A DNA stretch of 64,000 bases from Skeletonema tropicum (GCA_037178625.1 CM074144.1:1984001-2048000); one strand, 5' to 3'. Shown: positions 36,582-46,284, counted from the stretch's first letter. Notes: a model not told the origin generated them from the sequence alone. Translations and numbers: made by a program.

Positions 36582-37015
36582 ATCTTTAACTTTAGCTTGG
36601 ATAGAAAAAATATGTAATGAGACAACCAAATTGCTACTACGCAGTTCACAATGGCATCATGGTGGTTGTGTCATTGGCCGTTTGTGGTTGGGGAATGATT
36701 TGTTACGGGGCCATCTTCACAAGTAAGAGAAAAACAGCTATTGTACTTTTACGGGCAAAAAGTTAGGAGTAGTTCTGTTCCGACCAAAAAAACGACAATG
36801 AGCGAACAGCCTGAGCCGATGTACAGTAAGTGTCACAACCACAACAGAAGGCCAACTTTCACTCTTCCTTGGAAACACACATCCACATAAAAGCCCGCCC
36901 TCGTGCGTGCAGCGATTACACTACTTTTCTCATGTCCCTTCTCCTCTACTGGATCTCTCTAGAGATGTACTTATGCAACAGGGGTAGGGTTTGAATTATA
37001 GGAGCCATCTCGATA
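36582..37015. other. Duplicated flank between Cys/His-repeat genes
   Basis: Non-coding. From about 36695 it matches 40588-41270 (GGGGCCATCTTCAC, GAGCCGATGTACAGTA, CCACATAAAAGCCCGCCCTC). The ATAAAAGCCCGCCC block resembles a plus-strand TATA box in both copies, but there is no supported plus-strand gene after it. Confidence 0.6.
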
Positions 37016-37249
37016 TTAAATAGATTCATCGATACGCCCCATGCCTAACGCAAACTCCTCCTTTCTTAGCACAGTTGTGCACCCTTCTCTGATGCATAGT
37101 TTGAGCTTTGCTCCATGTCTTTGACACATTCCTCTACTGACAACACGGTTTTTGCACCCGTCGTTTTTGACCATGCACCGTGCCTGATAAACACTCCTCC
37201 TTTGATAGTTTGGTTTGAGCAACCTTTAGTACTGCATAGTTTGACCTTT

Positions 37250-37644
37250 GGCGATCTGTACTGTTAGCCTATCCAGCAGATTAGTTCTCTTCGAATATTG
37301 GTGCTATGATAAAGGTGAGCACAGTTCTGAAATCCTCTCGGTGAGCTGAGTTCAAATCCGGTGTGTATGTGAGGTACTTTTGGCATCATGGTGGAATGAA
37401 TGTGTGAAAAGGAGCCAAAGACCCAAGGAAACTGGAAGAGGGGACCCCTTTTGGGGTTAACCCTTAAGTCAAGCTAGAAGTGGGGCTAACAAATTTCTTT
37501 TTATAAAAAATTACATACATCACGGATTCGACCTCAGCTCACCGAGAGCAGCATTTTAAGCACCTTTAAAGGGTAGGTCACCCCCATGGCGGAAGAGAAC
37601 AAATAATTGGCGATTTATTGGATAGGGTAACACTACAGATCGCC
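37250..37644. mobile_element. 395-bp MITE with GGCGATCTGTA termini and CTTT target duplication
   Basis: The terminal inverted repeats are 26 bp with 24 matches, starting GGCGATCTGTA and reaching CCTATCCA. Further inverted segments lie inside: TCTCGGTGAGCTGAG near 37338 pairs with CTCAGCTCACCGAGA near 37534. It is flanked by CTTT at 37246-37249 and 37645-37648. Paralogous repeats show the empty site GACCTTTGCACC, with a single CTTT. There is no coding capacity. A 4-bp duplication fits several DNA-transposon superfamilies, so none is assigned. Confidence 0.85.
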
Positions 37645-37700
37645 CTTTGCACCATGCTTCATGCACACTCCACCTTTTTTAGCATGGTTTCGACATCCAT

Positions 37701-38177
37701 AAGCCTGACCCGCCAAAACCTTCAGAGGAACAAAACCATTTTTTCACACACACCCACCATGGTAACTTGGCCGTAGGGAGATCGATAGGCTGGCACATGT
37801 ACTCTACTTTATGTCGGAAACGACGATAGGATCGTTTTCGGCTATATCTCACGATGTTAAATCTTGTTCATTTAGTTTGGGTTCCATCAGCCCTACGAGA
37901 AACAGTGATTCCATTGTAAGCTAGAGTTTGTTAGCCAAATTTGTCCAGTAATTACTATGGGCCGACAAAAATGCTTATCTTGGCGAGGAAATAAGATATT
38001 TATATGATTCTTTCATACGCAAGACCCGCACGAATACACTCGAAAGGGCTGTATCATTGGTTCTGTCTATATCTTGTCCATAGGGGAAATAAAATTCGGG
38101 GCTAGTTAGTACGGCCGCCATGGTGGAGGTGTCTAAAAAAAGGTTTTGTTCCTCTGAGACGGGCGAAAGACAGGCTT
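37701..38177. mobile_element. 477-bp inverted-repeat element with AAGCCTG termini
   Basis: The ends are AAGCCTG and its complement CAGGCTT. The inverted arms extend imperfectly for about 60 bp (shared CAGAGGAACAAAACC and CCACCATGG blocks). It is flanked by AT on both sides (37699-37700 and 38178-38179). The empty site CATCCATCTCTGCTGC is seen in the paralogue at about 41549. It has no open frame of note. A 29-bp internal block (37924-37952) recurs at 58535-58563, so fragments of the family exist elsewhere in the window. Confidence 0.8.
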
Positions 38178-38879
38178 ATCTCTGCTGCATAGTTTGCGCT
38201 CTGCTCCATGCCGAATGCACACTCCTCCTTTGACAGAATAGTTTGTACATCCTTCATTGCTGCATAGTTTGACCTTTGCACCATGCCTGACGCACACTCC
38301 TCCTTTCTGAGCACGATTTGTGCATCCTTCACTGATGCAAAGTTGGGCCTTTGCTCCATGCCTGACGCACACTCCTCCCTTCCGAGCAATGTTAGTGCAC
38401 CCTTCACTACTGCAACGTTTGATCTTATATTTTGCACCGTGCCTCTTGCAAACTCCTTCTTTGACAGTATTGTTAGTGCATCCTTCACTGCTGCATAGTT
38501 TCTGCTCTGCTCCATGCCTGACGCACACCCCTCCTTTGACGGCACGATTTGTGCATCCTTCAGCATGGCATTTAGGTTTCTTTCTGGCTACCTTTTTCTT
38601 GGGCTGATCATCCTCATTGGAAGACTCTCGCTTTCTTCGTTTCGAAGCACCGTTGCGTTGTTGACTATTAGTTGATGGATCTTCAATAATTTGATTCTTC
38701 ACAGGTGATCTATTCCGAGTTGAAGCTCGACGATGGGTTGAAGCAGTTGATGTCTTCTTGCTCTCAGCTTCAGCTGCGGCCGCCGCCTCCGCCTTCCTCA
38801 GCTGAACTTCTCTGTAGATCAAAGCACCCACATCATCTTCTTCCTCGTCAGTATCGTTAGGTGCTGTCATCGCCTTCAT

Positions 38880-39524
38880 ATCTTTAACTTCGAGCTGGCT
38901 CAATGAACAATTAATAAGTACTTACTTATGTCCTGCTACAATAGGAATAATGCAAGGATACATTGGACCAGCCCGAGCCCCTCCAGGTTTAAATTCTTCT
39001 TTCTCTACTGACACAGGTGTCTAGGGAGTAGTGAATAAAATAATCTATCTCTCTGATATGTAAATAAATAATGTATTATGTACTGAGAACTGAGACACGT
39101 CCAAAAGCAACCGCCCAAAAAAAACGAATAAGTAGCCTGAGCCGATGTACAGTAAGTGTCTTTTAACCATAACAGATGGTAGTTACTAAAATAAGATTAG
39201 AGTTATTCTACTTAGGATCTTCAGACACCTGTCTCAGTTATTGGAGCTTTGCCTCACACCTCTCACAAATCGCAACGTTGTGGTGATGTTGAGCTGAGCG
39301 ACAACTTCGTTGGATGTCACACCTCTCTTTCACTCTTCAGCTCTTTCTCCCTCTTTTCCAACATGGTCATTCTTCGTTGGAAAAGCATTGCTACTCCTTC
39401 CATCAGGATTACACCTCTACAATTTCTTGACAAGAATGAAAGGTCACCTGTCCTGTCCTTCTCTTACACTAATCTAGATGTATGCTGAATGGGTAGGCTT
39501 TGAATTGTAGGAGCCATGTCGATT
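38880..39524. other. Promoter-side flank and duplicated 3' flank
   Basis: 38880-39245 parallels 35411-35640 (shared GAGCCGATGTACAGTAAGTG, CTTAGGATCTTCAGACACC), with an extra segment of about 130 bp at 38940-39060. From 39395 it matches 33345-33479. No gene supported. Confidence 0.6.
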
Positions 39525-40237
39525 TCATCTAGATTCATCGATACGCCCCATGCCTAAAGCAAACTCCTTTACGCTTGGAATGGTTTGTACACCCTTCTCT
39601 GATGCATAGTTTGCAACATGCCTCATGCACACTCCTCCATTGATGGCGCCACTCAGACCTGCACACGCTTTGCCCCGGGCCTGATGCAAACTCCTCCTTT
39701 GACAGTTTGGTTTATGCAACCCTCAGTACTGCATAGTTTCGCCTTCGAGCTCCTCCTGTGATGGCATTGTTTGTACATCCTTCGTTACTGCATCATTTGA
39801 GCTTTGCTCCGTGCCTGATGCACACCCCACCTTTAACAGCACGGTTTGCACATCCTTCGATGCTACATCGTTTGCGCTTTGCACCATGCCTATTGCACAC
39901 TCCTCCTGCCTGAGCTTTGTTCGTACACCCTTCGCTGCTGCATAGTTTGAACTTTGCTCCATGTCTTTTACACACCCCTCCTTCCTTAGCATAGTTCGAA
40001 CATCCTTCTTTGCTGCATAGTTTGCGCTCTGCTCCATGCCGAAAGCACACCCCTCCTCTGACAACACAGTTTTTGCACCCTTCGCTGCTACATAACTTTA
40101 CCTCTGCTCCGTGCCTGATACACACTCCTCCTTTCTTAGCCTTGTTTGTGCATCCTTCGCTGCTGCATAGTTTTTTTAACTTTGCACCGTGCCTAATGCA
40201 CACTGCTCCATCCTGAGCTTGGTTTGTGCATGCTTCA
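39525..40237 (-). pseudogene. 5'-truncated, frameshifted Cys/His-repeat gene
   Basis: It is a near-identical copy of the repeat region of the gene at 35673, with five to six units readable from 40203 to about 39793 before the frame breaks. The copy starts abruptly at 40237, where foreign sequence replaces the N-terminal domain. At the other end a different duplicate segment (GGCGCCACTCAGACC, around 39645) is spliced in. Without the acidic N-terminus and promoter it is unlikely to be functional. Confidence 0.82.
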
Positions 40238-41270
40238 ACCGACGAAGTGATGCGACGAGTGTTTGATAAGCACGGATAAGATTTAAGTCGTGTTTCTCAA
40301 AATCGAGCGTTGAGGTTGATAAGTGGCGTTTTTTGCTCTTGATTCTGAAACGTTTAATTTCGGAGAAACTCAAATAACCCTAACCAAAGCGGCACCAAAA
40401 CAACGATTAAAAAATAAGTGGCACTCAACCACACTCAAAGCCAAATCCAGCCCCCCGTACGTAGACATACTAATTCCTAAGGCCAACGTTTCAGATTCAG
40501 ATTCAGAAAAAATCATTGACGTATTGCGTGACTTGATTTTGCCGGATTTGTTTTAGCATCGTTGTATATTAATTCCTACCGTAGGTCTACGGGGCCATCT
40601 TCACTAGAGATAAACAGCTACTTTTACAGGCAATAAAAGCGAGCAGCCTTTGTGGTGATGGACAGTCGAGACGGGTGTCTTCACTCCTCAGATCATGTGT
40701 GATGGTTCGACTTGCTAGCTACCGCCCCTACCATTCTTTTTTGGTTGTTCATCCAACCAATGCACTCATTGTAGTGTGTGGGTTTTTCGGCATCGGTTGT
40801 CTAGATAGTTTTAAGCGTCCCACTCCCCACCCTTGTATCGAAAACATCTTCGATGTTCCCGTCTTGCATCTCTAGGGGTGTGGGTTCGCATCGTAGATTT
40901 AAACCCACACATGTTTGGCACCACACCCACAGTCTCATTGTTAGTTGTCTGGAAGGTTGCATCGGACCACCTCACTGTATCCCTTGAGTGCAGGGAAGTC
41001 AGAGGCGATGACGAGCAAGAACCTAGGTCCAGTGCTCGCACTTGAGAGCCGATGTACAGTATAAGTGTCACAACCACACTCTAGAAGGCCAACTTTCACT
41101 CTCTTACTTCCTTGGACACACGACACACACATCCACCTATAAAAGCCCGCCCTCGTGCGCAGCATTACACTACTTTTCTTCTGTCCCTTCTCCTCTACTG
41201 GATCTCTAGAGATGTACTTATGCAAGAGGGGTAAGTATGGTTTGAATTATAGGAGCCATCTCGATATGTA
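40238..41270. other. Replacement segment and duplicated flank
   Basis: 40238-40587 (about 350 bp) is unrelated to the flanking gene family and replaces the N-terminal exon of the pseudogene at 39525. It contains an open frame from a GTG (40323-40556) with no recognisable family. From 40588 the sequence is the same family flank as 36695-37015, including CCTATAAAAGCCCGCCC near 41136. A unique stretch of about 350 bp sits at 40690-41045. Confidence 0.55.
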
Positions 41271-41388
41271 TTAAATAGATTCATCAATACGCCCCATGCC
41301 TAACGCAAACTCCTCCTTTCTTAGCACAGTTGTGCACCCTTCTCTGATGCATACTATGACCTTTGCACCATGTCTTCGACACATTCCT

Positions 41389-42198
41389 CTAATGACAACA
41401 CGGTTTTGCACCCTTCGTTTTTGACCACGCACCGTGCCTGATACACACTCCTCCTTTGACAGCTTGGTTTGAGCAACCTTTAGTACTGCATAGTTTGACC
41501 TTTGCACCATGCCGAATGCACACTCCTCCTATTTTAGCATGGTTTGGACATCCATCTCTGCTGCATAGTTTGCGCTCTGCTCCATGCCTGACGCACACTC
41601 CTCCTTTGACAGAATAGTTTGTACATCCTTCACTGCTGCATAGTTTGAGCTTTGCACCATGCCGAATACACACTCCTCCTCTTTGAGCAAGATTTGTGCA
41701 TCCTTCACTGCTGCAAAGTTTTCTGACCTGTGCACCATGTTTAATGCACACTCCTCCTCTGACAGCATTGTTAGTGCATCCTTCACTGCTGCATGGTTTG
41801 AGCTTTGCACCATGCCGAATGCACACTCCTCCTTTGACAGCTTTGTTTGTACATCCATTAGCAGAGCATTCATAACGGTACTTCTTTCTGGTCACCTTTT
41901 TCTTGGGCTGATCATCCTCATAGGCATTGGAAGACTCTTGCTTTCTTCGTTTCGTAGCACCGATGCGTTGTCGACTAGTAGCTGATGGTTTATCGCTTTG
42001 ATTCTCAACAGACGTTCTCTCCCGAGCTGAAGCTCGACGATGGGTTGAAGCAGTTGATGTCTTCTTGCTCTCAGCAGCTGCGGCCGCCGCCTCCGCCTTT
42101 CTCAGCTGAAATTCTCTGTAGATCAAGGCACCCACATCATCTTCTTCCTCGTCAGTATCGTTTGGTGCTGCCATTGGCTTCATAGGAGTATCTTTCAT
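41389..42198 (-). CDS. Cys/His-repeat protein, 6 repeats, frameshifted end
   Basis: 269 residues, start MKDTPMKPMAAPND, with the family N-terminus (DVGALIYREFQLRKAEAAAA), a Ser/Arg linker and six C-X4-C-X9-C-X2-H units with all ligands present. The last repeat runs into AWSKTKGAKPCCH through a shift. Family sequence continues out of frame to about 41271 and includes another HGAKV unit. The FQLRK spelling instead of VQLRK identifies this subtype as the source of the inverted fragment at 58606-58711. Confidence 0.77.
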   Translation of the reverse strand: MKDTPMKPMAAPNDTDEEEDDVGALIYREFQLRKAEAAAAAAESKKTSTASTHRRASARERTSVENQSDKPSATSRQRIGATKRRKQESSNAYEDDQPKKKVTRKKYRYECSANGCTNKAVKGGVCIRHGAKLKPCSSEGCTNNAVRGGVCIKHGAQVRKLCSSEGCTNLAQRGGVCIRHGAKLKLCSSEGCTNYSVKGGVCVRHGAERKLCSRDGCPNHAKIGGVCIRHGAKVKLCSTKGCSNQAVKGGVCIRHGAWSKTKGAKPCCH

Positions 42199-42580
42199 CT
42201 TGTTTATTATTCCACGAGGACAACAAGCTACTTATTGTACAATAACAAGCAAAAACACAAAAATCAACGCGAGCGTTGAATCGATGTAAGTGTCACAATG
42301 AGCGTTGAGTACCGTATTGTAACTCATCACCTCGAATAGGTTTTTTTACCCCCGACCACCGCACAATGGCCTCCATTCTGCCCCCTACAACCTAACACAA
42401 TCACAGTAATAAAAAAACACAAACGTCCTGAGCTTGCTTTCACTTCAAGTTAAAGACCTTATTATTCTCTGATCACTCGACAACAATCGTCATATTATTT
42501 CAAACAAACAGTACAAAAATTCACTGCACACATTAACACAAAAGAAACAGCCCGCCCATCAACAACAACAATCATCCAAA
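42199..42580. other. Intergenic region between divergent Cys/His-repeat and mL53 genes
   Basis: 382 bp, no gene seen. It should contain both promoters. AT-rich with A-runs near 42412; no motif assigned. Confidence 0.45.
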
Positions 42581-42928
42581 ATGCCACTCAAAGTAACAAA
42601 AGAAATGTCCACCCACCTAATCAAATACGTCCGCACAATCGAAGTCTCCTTCAACCCCTTCGACAACCGCACCCGCTCAGCCCGCGAGCTCCTCCGCCAA
42701 ATGAACGCCACTCGGTATAGCCGCTCCAACCCCAAATTAAAAGTGACTCCGATAGTGAGTGCCAAGCCCGATGCGCCGTGGGTCAAGTTTGGGTTTGTGG
42801 ATGGGACGGATAAGAGGTTTGATAGTCGGGAGTTTTTGGCGGATGAGATGTTGATGGATGTTTGGAGGGTGACGATGAAGATGGATGATGATTTTGAGTT
42901 GGAGGGGAAGAATGTGGATGATATGTAG
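42581..42928 (+). CDS. MRPL53: Mitochondrial large-subunit ribosomal protein mL53-like
   Basis: 115 residues, start ATCCAAAATGCC. Seen: VRTIEVSFNPFDNRTRSARELL at about 18-40, then NPKLKVTPIVSA, KFGFVDGTDKRF and FLADEMLMDVW. This order (basic strand with a P-F turn, helix, strand, VxFxDG strand, helix ending in a hydrophobic-W) matches mL53, a thioredoxin-fold protein of the mitochondrial large ribosomal subunit. The length suits the family (human about 112 residues). It has no separate presequence; family members often carry internal targeting information. It is convergent with the RNase H2 gene 195 bp downstream. Confidence 0.75.
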   Translation: MPLKVTKEMSTHLIKYVRTIEVSFNPFDNRTRSARELLRQMNATRYSRSNPKLKVTPIVSAKPDAPWVKFGFVDGTDKRFDSREFLADEMLMDVWRVTMKMDDDFELEGKNVDDM

Positions 42929-43123
42929 ACATCATGATTACTTTGTTGGTTGGTTGGTGATGATTTAGTAGTTTGGTACATCTGGTCACGTGTCATCCTG
43001 TATGTGAGCTCTGAATGGAAGGGCAATAATGGCTCATTAATTGAGTTATGAGAGTCACAATTAATAGCACAAATAATGGGTGTAGAGCAAAAAAATATAG
43101 CAACAACCAAACCAACCAACCAA

Positions 43124-44401
43124 TTACTCAGCAAATGCTGCAACTCTTGAAACACCCATCTCATTAAAAATTGCCAGCCTTGGCTTCTTTCTCTGTGGTT
43201 GCATCACTGTTGTCTTTTTTCCATTATCTTCCACCTTTTTAGTCACTACAAAGGATTGCATACTAGATTGTTTCCCTCCCCCACCATTCATGTTATGTTC
43301 ATCATCCTCATCTGCCTCCCACTTGACAATCGGACGCCTCCCCCTATCATCACTACCACCACCACCACCACCACCCGCATCCGGACCCTCTCCCAACAAC
43401 TTCTTAGTAGGGCCCCAACTAAACCTCACAAAATCCGGAAACCCAAACGGTCGATCCACATTACAATTCCCCTTCATCCACGTCACACACTTGGGATCAC
43501 TCGGATATCCACTCCCAAACTCACGCCCATTCAACGGTACATAATTCGGCCTCTCACTCCATTTCCAATTCTGTACAATAGCATCACGTGACTCCTTGGC
43601 AACTACCGAGGCAGCACTACACGGTGCATATTTCGCATCCGCCTTTTTTTCCACGACAAAGTTGATGTTGTGGCCGTCAAACACACGCTCTAATTTGGAA
43701 CGGTAGGCATCGGGCATACCCACCGTGTCCACGTAACAAGTAGCAATGTTGATACCGGCATGTAACACTGCCCAAATCATGGACATGGCACAATCATGTG
43801 ACATGGCATTCAAATTATAGGGAGTGGGGCGCATCATGTTCCGACTGATTTCACTGGCGTGAATTATCCGTAGTACAAATCCAATATCGTCATGCGATTG
43901 AATTTGCTCAAAGAGAGATTGACGCTTGTCGACGGTTAATTGTTTGGAATCATTAAAGTCCGCAGGGATGCTGGATAGGTTGGATTTGGTGGGGTGCCAG
44001 TAGGCGGCGCCGTAGGTCATTGGGCCGAGGGCGGGGCCGCGGCCTGCTTCGTCTATGCCCATGATTACTCCGCCATCATCATCATTATTAGTGCTGTTGT
44101 TGTTGGAAGATGGCTTGGCGGATTGAGGAATGTCAGAGACCAGCAATGGACCAGAGCCAAAGACGTTACATGGCGATGGCCGGAGAGTTTCAGATAGCAA
44201 TGCGTGGAGTGCGGCTTTTGTGGCCGAGCGATTTGGTTGAGGGGTCGATTTACCGGTGATTGGTGAGGGCAGGAGAGAGGCTGGATCGAATAAGAGTGAT
44301 GACGATTTTGATGATGATGTATCATCGTCTAGGGTGTCGGCAGGGCCGTCGAAGGATACTGATTTTTCGGATGTCATTGTTGCGATGTTGTGAACGTTCA
44401 T
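43124..44401 (-). CDS. RNASEH2A: Ribonuclease H2 subunit A
   Basis: 425 residues. Seen: MGIDEAGRGPALGPM with D117 and E118, NDSKQLT at 150-155, CYVDTVG with D225, and EKKADAKYAPCSAASVVAKESRD with D254. These form the DEDD metal site with spacing very close to the human enzyme (34, 35, 141, 169). GSGYPSDP and VRFSWGPTKKLL are typical C-terminal family blocks. Known: the catalytic subunit of RNase H2, which removes single ribonucleotides and RNA:DNA hybrids in the nucleus. A roughly 110-residue Ser/Asn-rich N-terminal extension and a C-terminal tail with a Gly/Asp stretch are additions. An alternative start at 44377 (CAACAATGAC) has better context, so residues 1-8 may not be translated. Confidence 0.95.
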   Translation of the reverse strand: MNVHNIATMTSEKSVSFDGPADTLDDDTSSSKSSSLLFDPASLLPSPITGKSTPQPNRSATKAALHALLSETLRPSPCNVFGSGPLLVSDIPQSAKPSSNNNSTNNDDDGGVIMGIDEAGRGPALGPMTYGAAYWHPTKSNLSSIPADFNDSKQLTVDKRQSLFEQIQSHDDIGFVLRIIHASEISRNMMRPTPYNLNAMSHDCAMSMIWAVLHAGINIATCYVDTVGMPDAYRSKLERVFDGHNINFVVEKKADAKYAPCSAASVVAKESRDAIVQNWKWSERPNYVPLNGREFGSGYPSDPKCVTWMKGNCNVDRPFGFPDFVRFSWGPTKKLLGEGPDAGGGGGGGSDDRGRRPIVKWEADEDDEHNMNGGGGKQSSMQSFVVTKKVEDNGKKTTVMQPQRKKPRLAIFNEMGVSRVAAFAE

Positions 44402-44465
44402 GTTGATTGAATTTTGAATTTTTTGAATGTGTTACACGTGTATTACATACGGTACTAAAAACATA

Positions 44466-44797
44466 CTCCCTCTGTCCCACAAAAAATGAGCTTTTTGATT
44501 TAAAATAGTTAAAATTTGGTCAATTTCCGTCCAAAAAATTGCTATCGCACATCGTTGGAAAGCTTATTTCACGCCGGTTACGATTATATGGAGGTTGGAG
44601 GTTGTTAAGCAAGTATTTGTAATGATATTGTGACAAAAGGCGTTAAAATATCCTTATATCTAACCCTATTGTGAAAATGAAGAGGCCTCTCGGACACTTG
44701 TGTAGGACCTCACGTAGGAATAAGTACGTCAAATAGCTAGTTTTTTGTGGGACTACGATTAACTTCAAATAGCTCATTTTTTTTGGGACAGAGGGAG
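44466..44797. mobile_element. 332-bp Stowaway-like (Tc1/mariner) MITE
   Basis: The termini are inverted repeats of about 35 bp starting CTCCCTCTGTCCCA and continuing AAAAATGAGCT. They are flanked by TA on each side (44464-44465 and 44798-44799). The CTCCCTC start and TA target are the hallmarks of Stowaway MITEs. It is AT-rich with no coding capacity, and lies 65 bp upstream of the RNase H2A start, between two divergent genes. The interior contains CGTTGGAAAGCTT, a motif shared with the dispersed repeat of the tandem array. Confidence 0.9.
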
Positions 44798-44931
44798 TAC
44801 GTTACAGCATGTTCGTTCATGAGCCGTTGTTGTTGTTATGATGCTTTGAGTTTGCTGTGAAAGAACCACACACCTAAAAAGCTACACTCCTACGAAGGAC
44901 GAAGGATCCCATCATCACCAACACCAACAAT

Positions 44932-46284
44932 ATGACAATAATCAATTATTACCAGCACAAACGCATTCGCACGGCGTATATTTACATTCCCCTGATAACC
45001 GGCACACTCTCCGTCATCGGTTCGGGCTCCATCCTCTACTCTATCTGGGCAAATCGGTCTACAAAACTCAAAGATCCACAGCATCGTATTCTCGGCATGA
45101 TGTCCATTTTCGATATATTCTATTCCACTAATGCAGCTCTTGGCTTTCTCACATATCCTGCTGGTTTAGGCGTGCCGACGTATGGAAACACTGCGACGTG
45201 TTCCCTTCAGGGATTTTTCACTCAATTCGGCGTTGCTGCTGCATCGTATAACATGGTATTGAGTATTTACTACTATTTAAGCATCAATAGGGGAATGAAG
45301 AAGGAAGAATTTGCAAAGGTATGGGAGAAGGTGATGCACGGTATTGTGGTAATTTTCCATTTGAGCTTCGCAATCATTGGTGTGTCGATGGGTTTATATA
45401 ATCCGTCTTTGTCACTTTGCTACATTTACCCTGGACCGGTTGAGTGTCATTTTGATCCGGATGTTCCATGTCGCTTTGAGGAGTTTTGGTACTTCGTTTT
45501 AGTTTTAGCATTTTCTTTGGGCTGGATCGTGTTGGCAATTGTGGTTATCATCGTGACAAATTTGCTAATATGCTTGTTTGTGCGAAGGCAGGAGAAAGAA
45601 ATGGATAAATATCGTACTCGAAGTGTTGCTGCGGAGCAGTTTTCGGAGATGGAAAAGAAAACATCATATGCAAGGAGTGTATTTGTTCAATCGATGCTGT
45701 ATGTTGGTACATTTGTCCTTTCTTGGTTGTTATTGCTGTTAATGAGTCTTGTGTCTCTCACCGGATTGGATCAGCAGTGGATGTCATTGCTTGTGGCTAC
45801 GTTCACTCCTCTTCAGGGCTTTTTCAATGCATTCATCTATGCTCGCCCCCGGTATCTTCGATTGAAGAAGAAGAATAAGCACATGCACATGGGCTTCAAG
45901 CAGTTGATCAAGCTAGTATTTGTACCCAGCACCAGCATTGACGACTCAGGTCCAGATCCTTCTGCTGGAAAGGCGAAGAAGGATTCAAACGTGTTCAAAA
46001 GTTTTTTGTCAAGTTTGAGTAGAAAGAAAATCACAGCATCGTATCCTGCCGTGTCGGAAACTGAAGAAGCCAAGGAAGAGACAGTGACAAGGTCAGACAG
46101 CAAACCGATGCAGGACGCTGAAGAAGGGAAAGGAAAGGTTGGAGAGGGTGAGACATCAAATAATGGGGATGTTTCACCAGATGAAGAGGAAAGGTCAAGG
46201 AGTGAGAGGAGTTCCTCGATAGCCCGAGTCCCCCCAACATCTCCGGCCTCAAAAGTTACAAGGTCGCAAACGCAACTTGTATAG
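44932..46284 (+). CDS. Seven-transmembrane receptor (GPCR-like)
   Basis: 450 residues, start in context CAACAATATGACA. Seven hydrophobic segments are visible: about 17-39, 53-76, 92-116, 134-157, 185-217, 256-284 and 286-306. There are Cys residues at the start of helix 3 (CSLQG) and in the second extracellular loop (LCYIYPGPVEC) that could form the usual disulphide. Helix 7 ends NAFIYARPRY, like the N-P-x-x-Y region of rhodopsin- and cAMP-receptor-like families. A roughly 130-residue, Ser/Glu/Lys-rich cytosolic tail follows, suited to phosphorylation. Known: similar receptors occur in Dictyostelium and stramenopiles. Inference: G-protein-coupled signalling at the cell surface; ligand unknown. 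Confidence 0.8.
   Translation: MTIINYYQHKRIRTAYIYIPLITGTLSVIGSGSILYSIWANRSTKLKDPQHRILGMMSIFDIFYSTNAALGFLTYPAGLGVPTYGNTATCSLQGFFTQFGVAAASYNMVLSIYYYLSINRGMKKEEFAKVWEKVMHGIVVIFHLSFAIIGVSMGLYNPSLSLCYIYPGPVECHFDPDVPCRFEEFWYFVLVLAFSLGWIVLAIVVIIVTNLLICLFVRRQEKEMDKYRTRSVAAEQFSEMEKKTSYARSVFVQSMLYVGTFVLSWLLLLLMSLVSLTGLDQQWMSLLVATFTPLQGFFNAFIYARPRYLRLKKKNKHMHMGFKQLIKLVFVPSTSIDDSGPDPSAGKAKKDSNVFKSFLSSLSRKKITASYPAVSETEEAKEETVTRSDSKPMQDAEEGKGKVGEGETSNNGDVSPDEEERSRSERSSSIARVPPTSPASKVTRSQTQLV

Larger units (their letters stand above)
37016..38879 (-). pseudogene. Cys/His-repeat gene split by two small transposable elements
   Basis: The 5' part (38179-38879, N-terminal domain and five repeats) is about 98% identical by eye to the gene at 34229. 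It is then interrupted at 38177 by an element, continues at 37649-37698, is interrupted again at 37644, and continues as degenerate repeats to 37016. Removing both elements leaves repeat sequence that matches the paralogue at 41389-42198 across each junction. The surviving frame ends inside the first element as KLCSRDKPVFRPSQ... with a stop at 38133, giving a shortened protein of about 248 residues if expressed. Confidence 0.85.

Noticed and set aside
37360..37390. tRNA-like GTTCAAATCC box (also near 26910)
   Set aside because: No cloverleaf can be built around either; both lie in inverted-repeat elements that share this motif by descent.
40323..40556. Open frame of 77 codons as a gene
   Set aside because: It begins at GTG, has no family resemblance, and lies in a segment that replaced part of a pseudogene.
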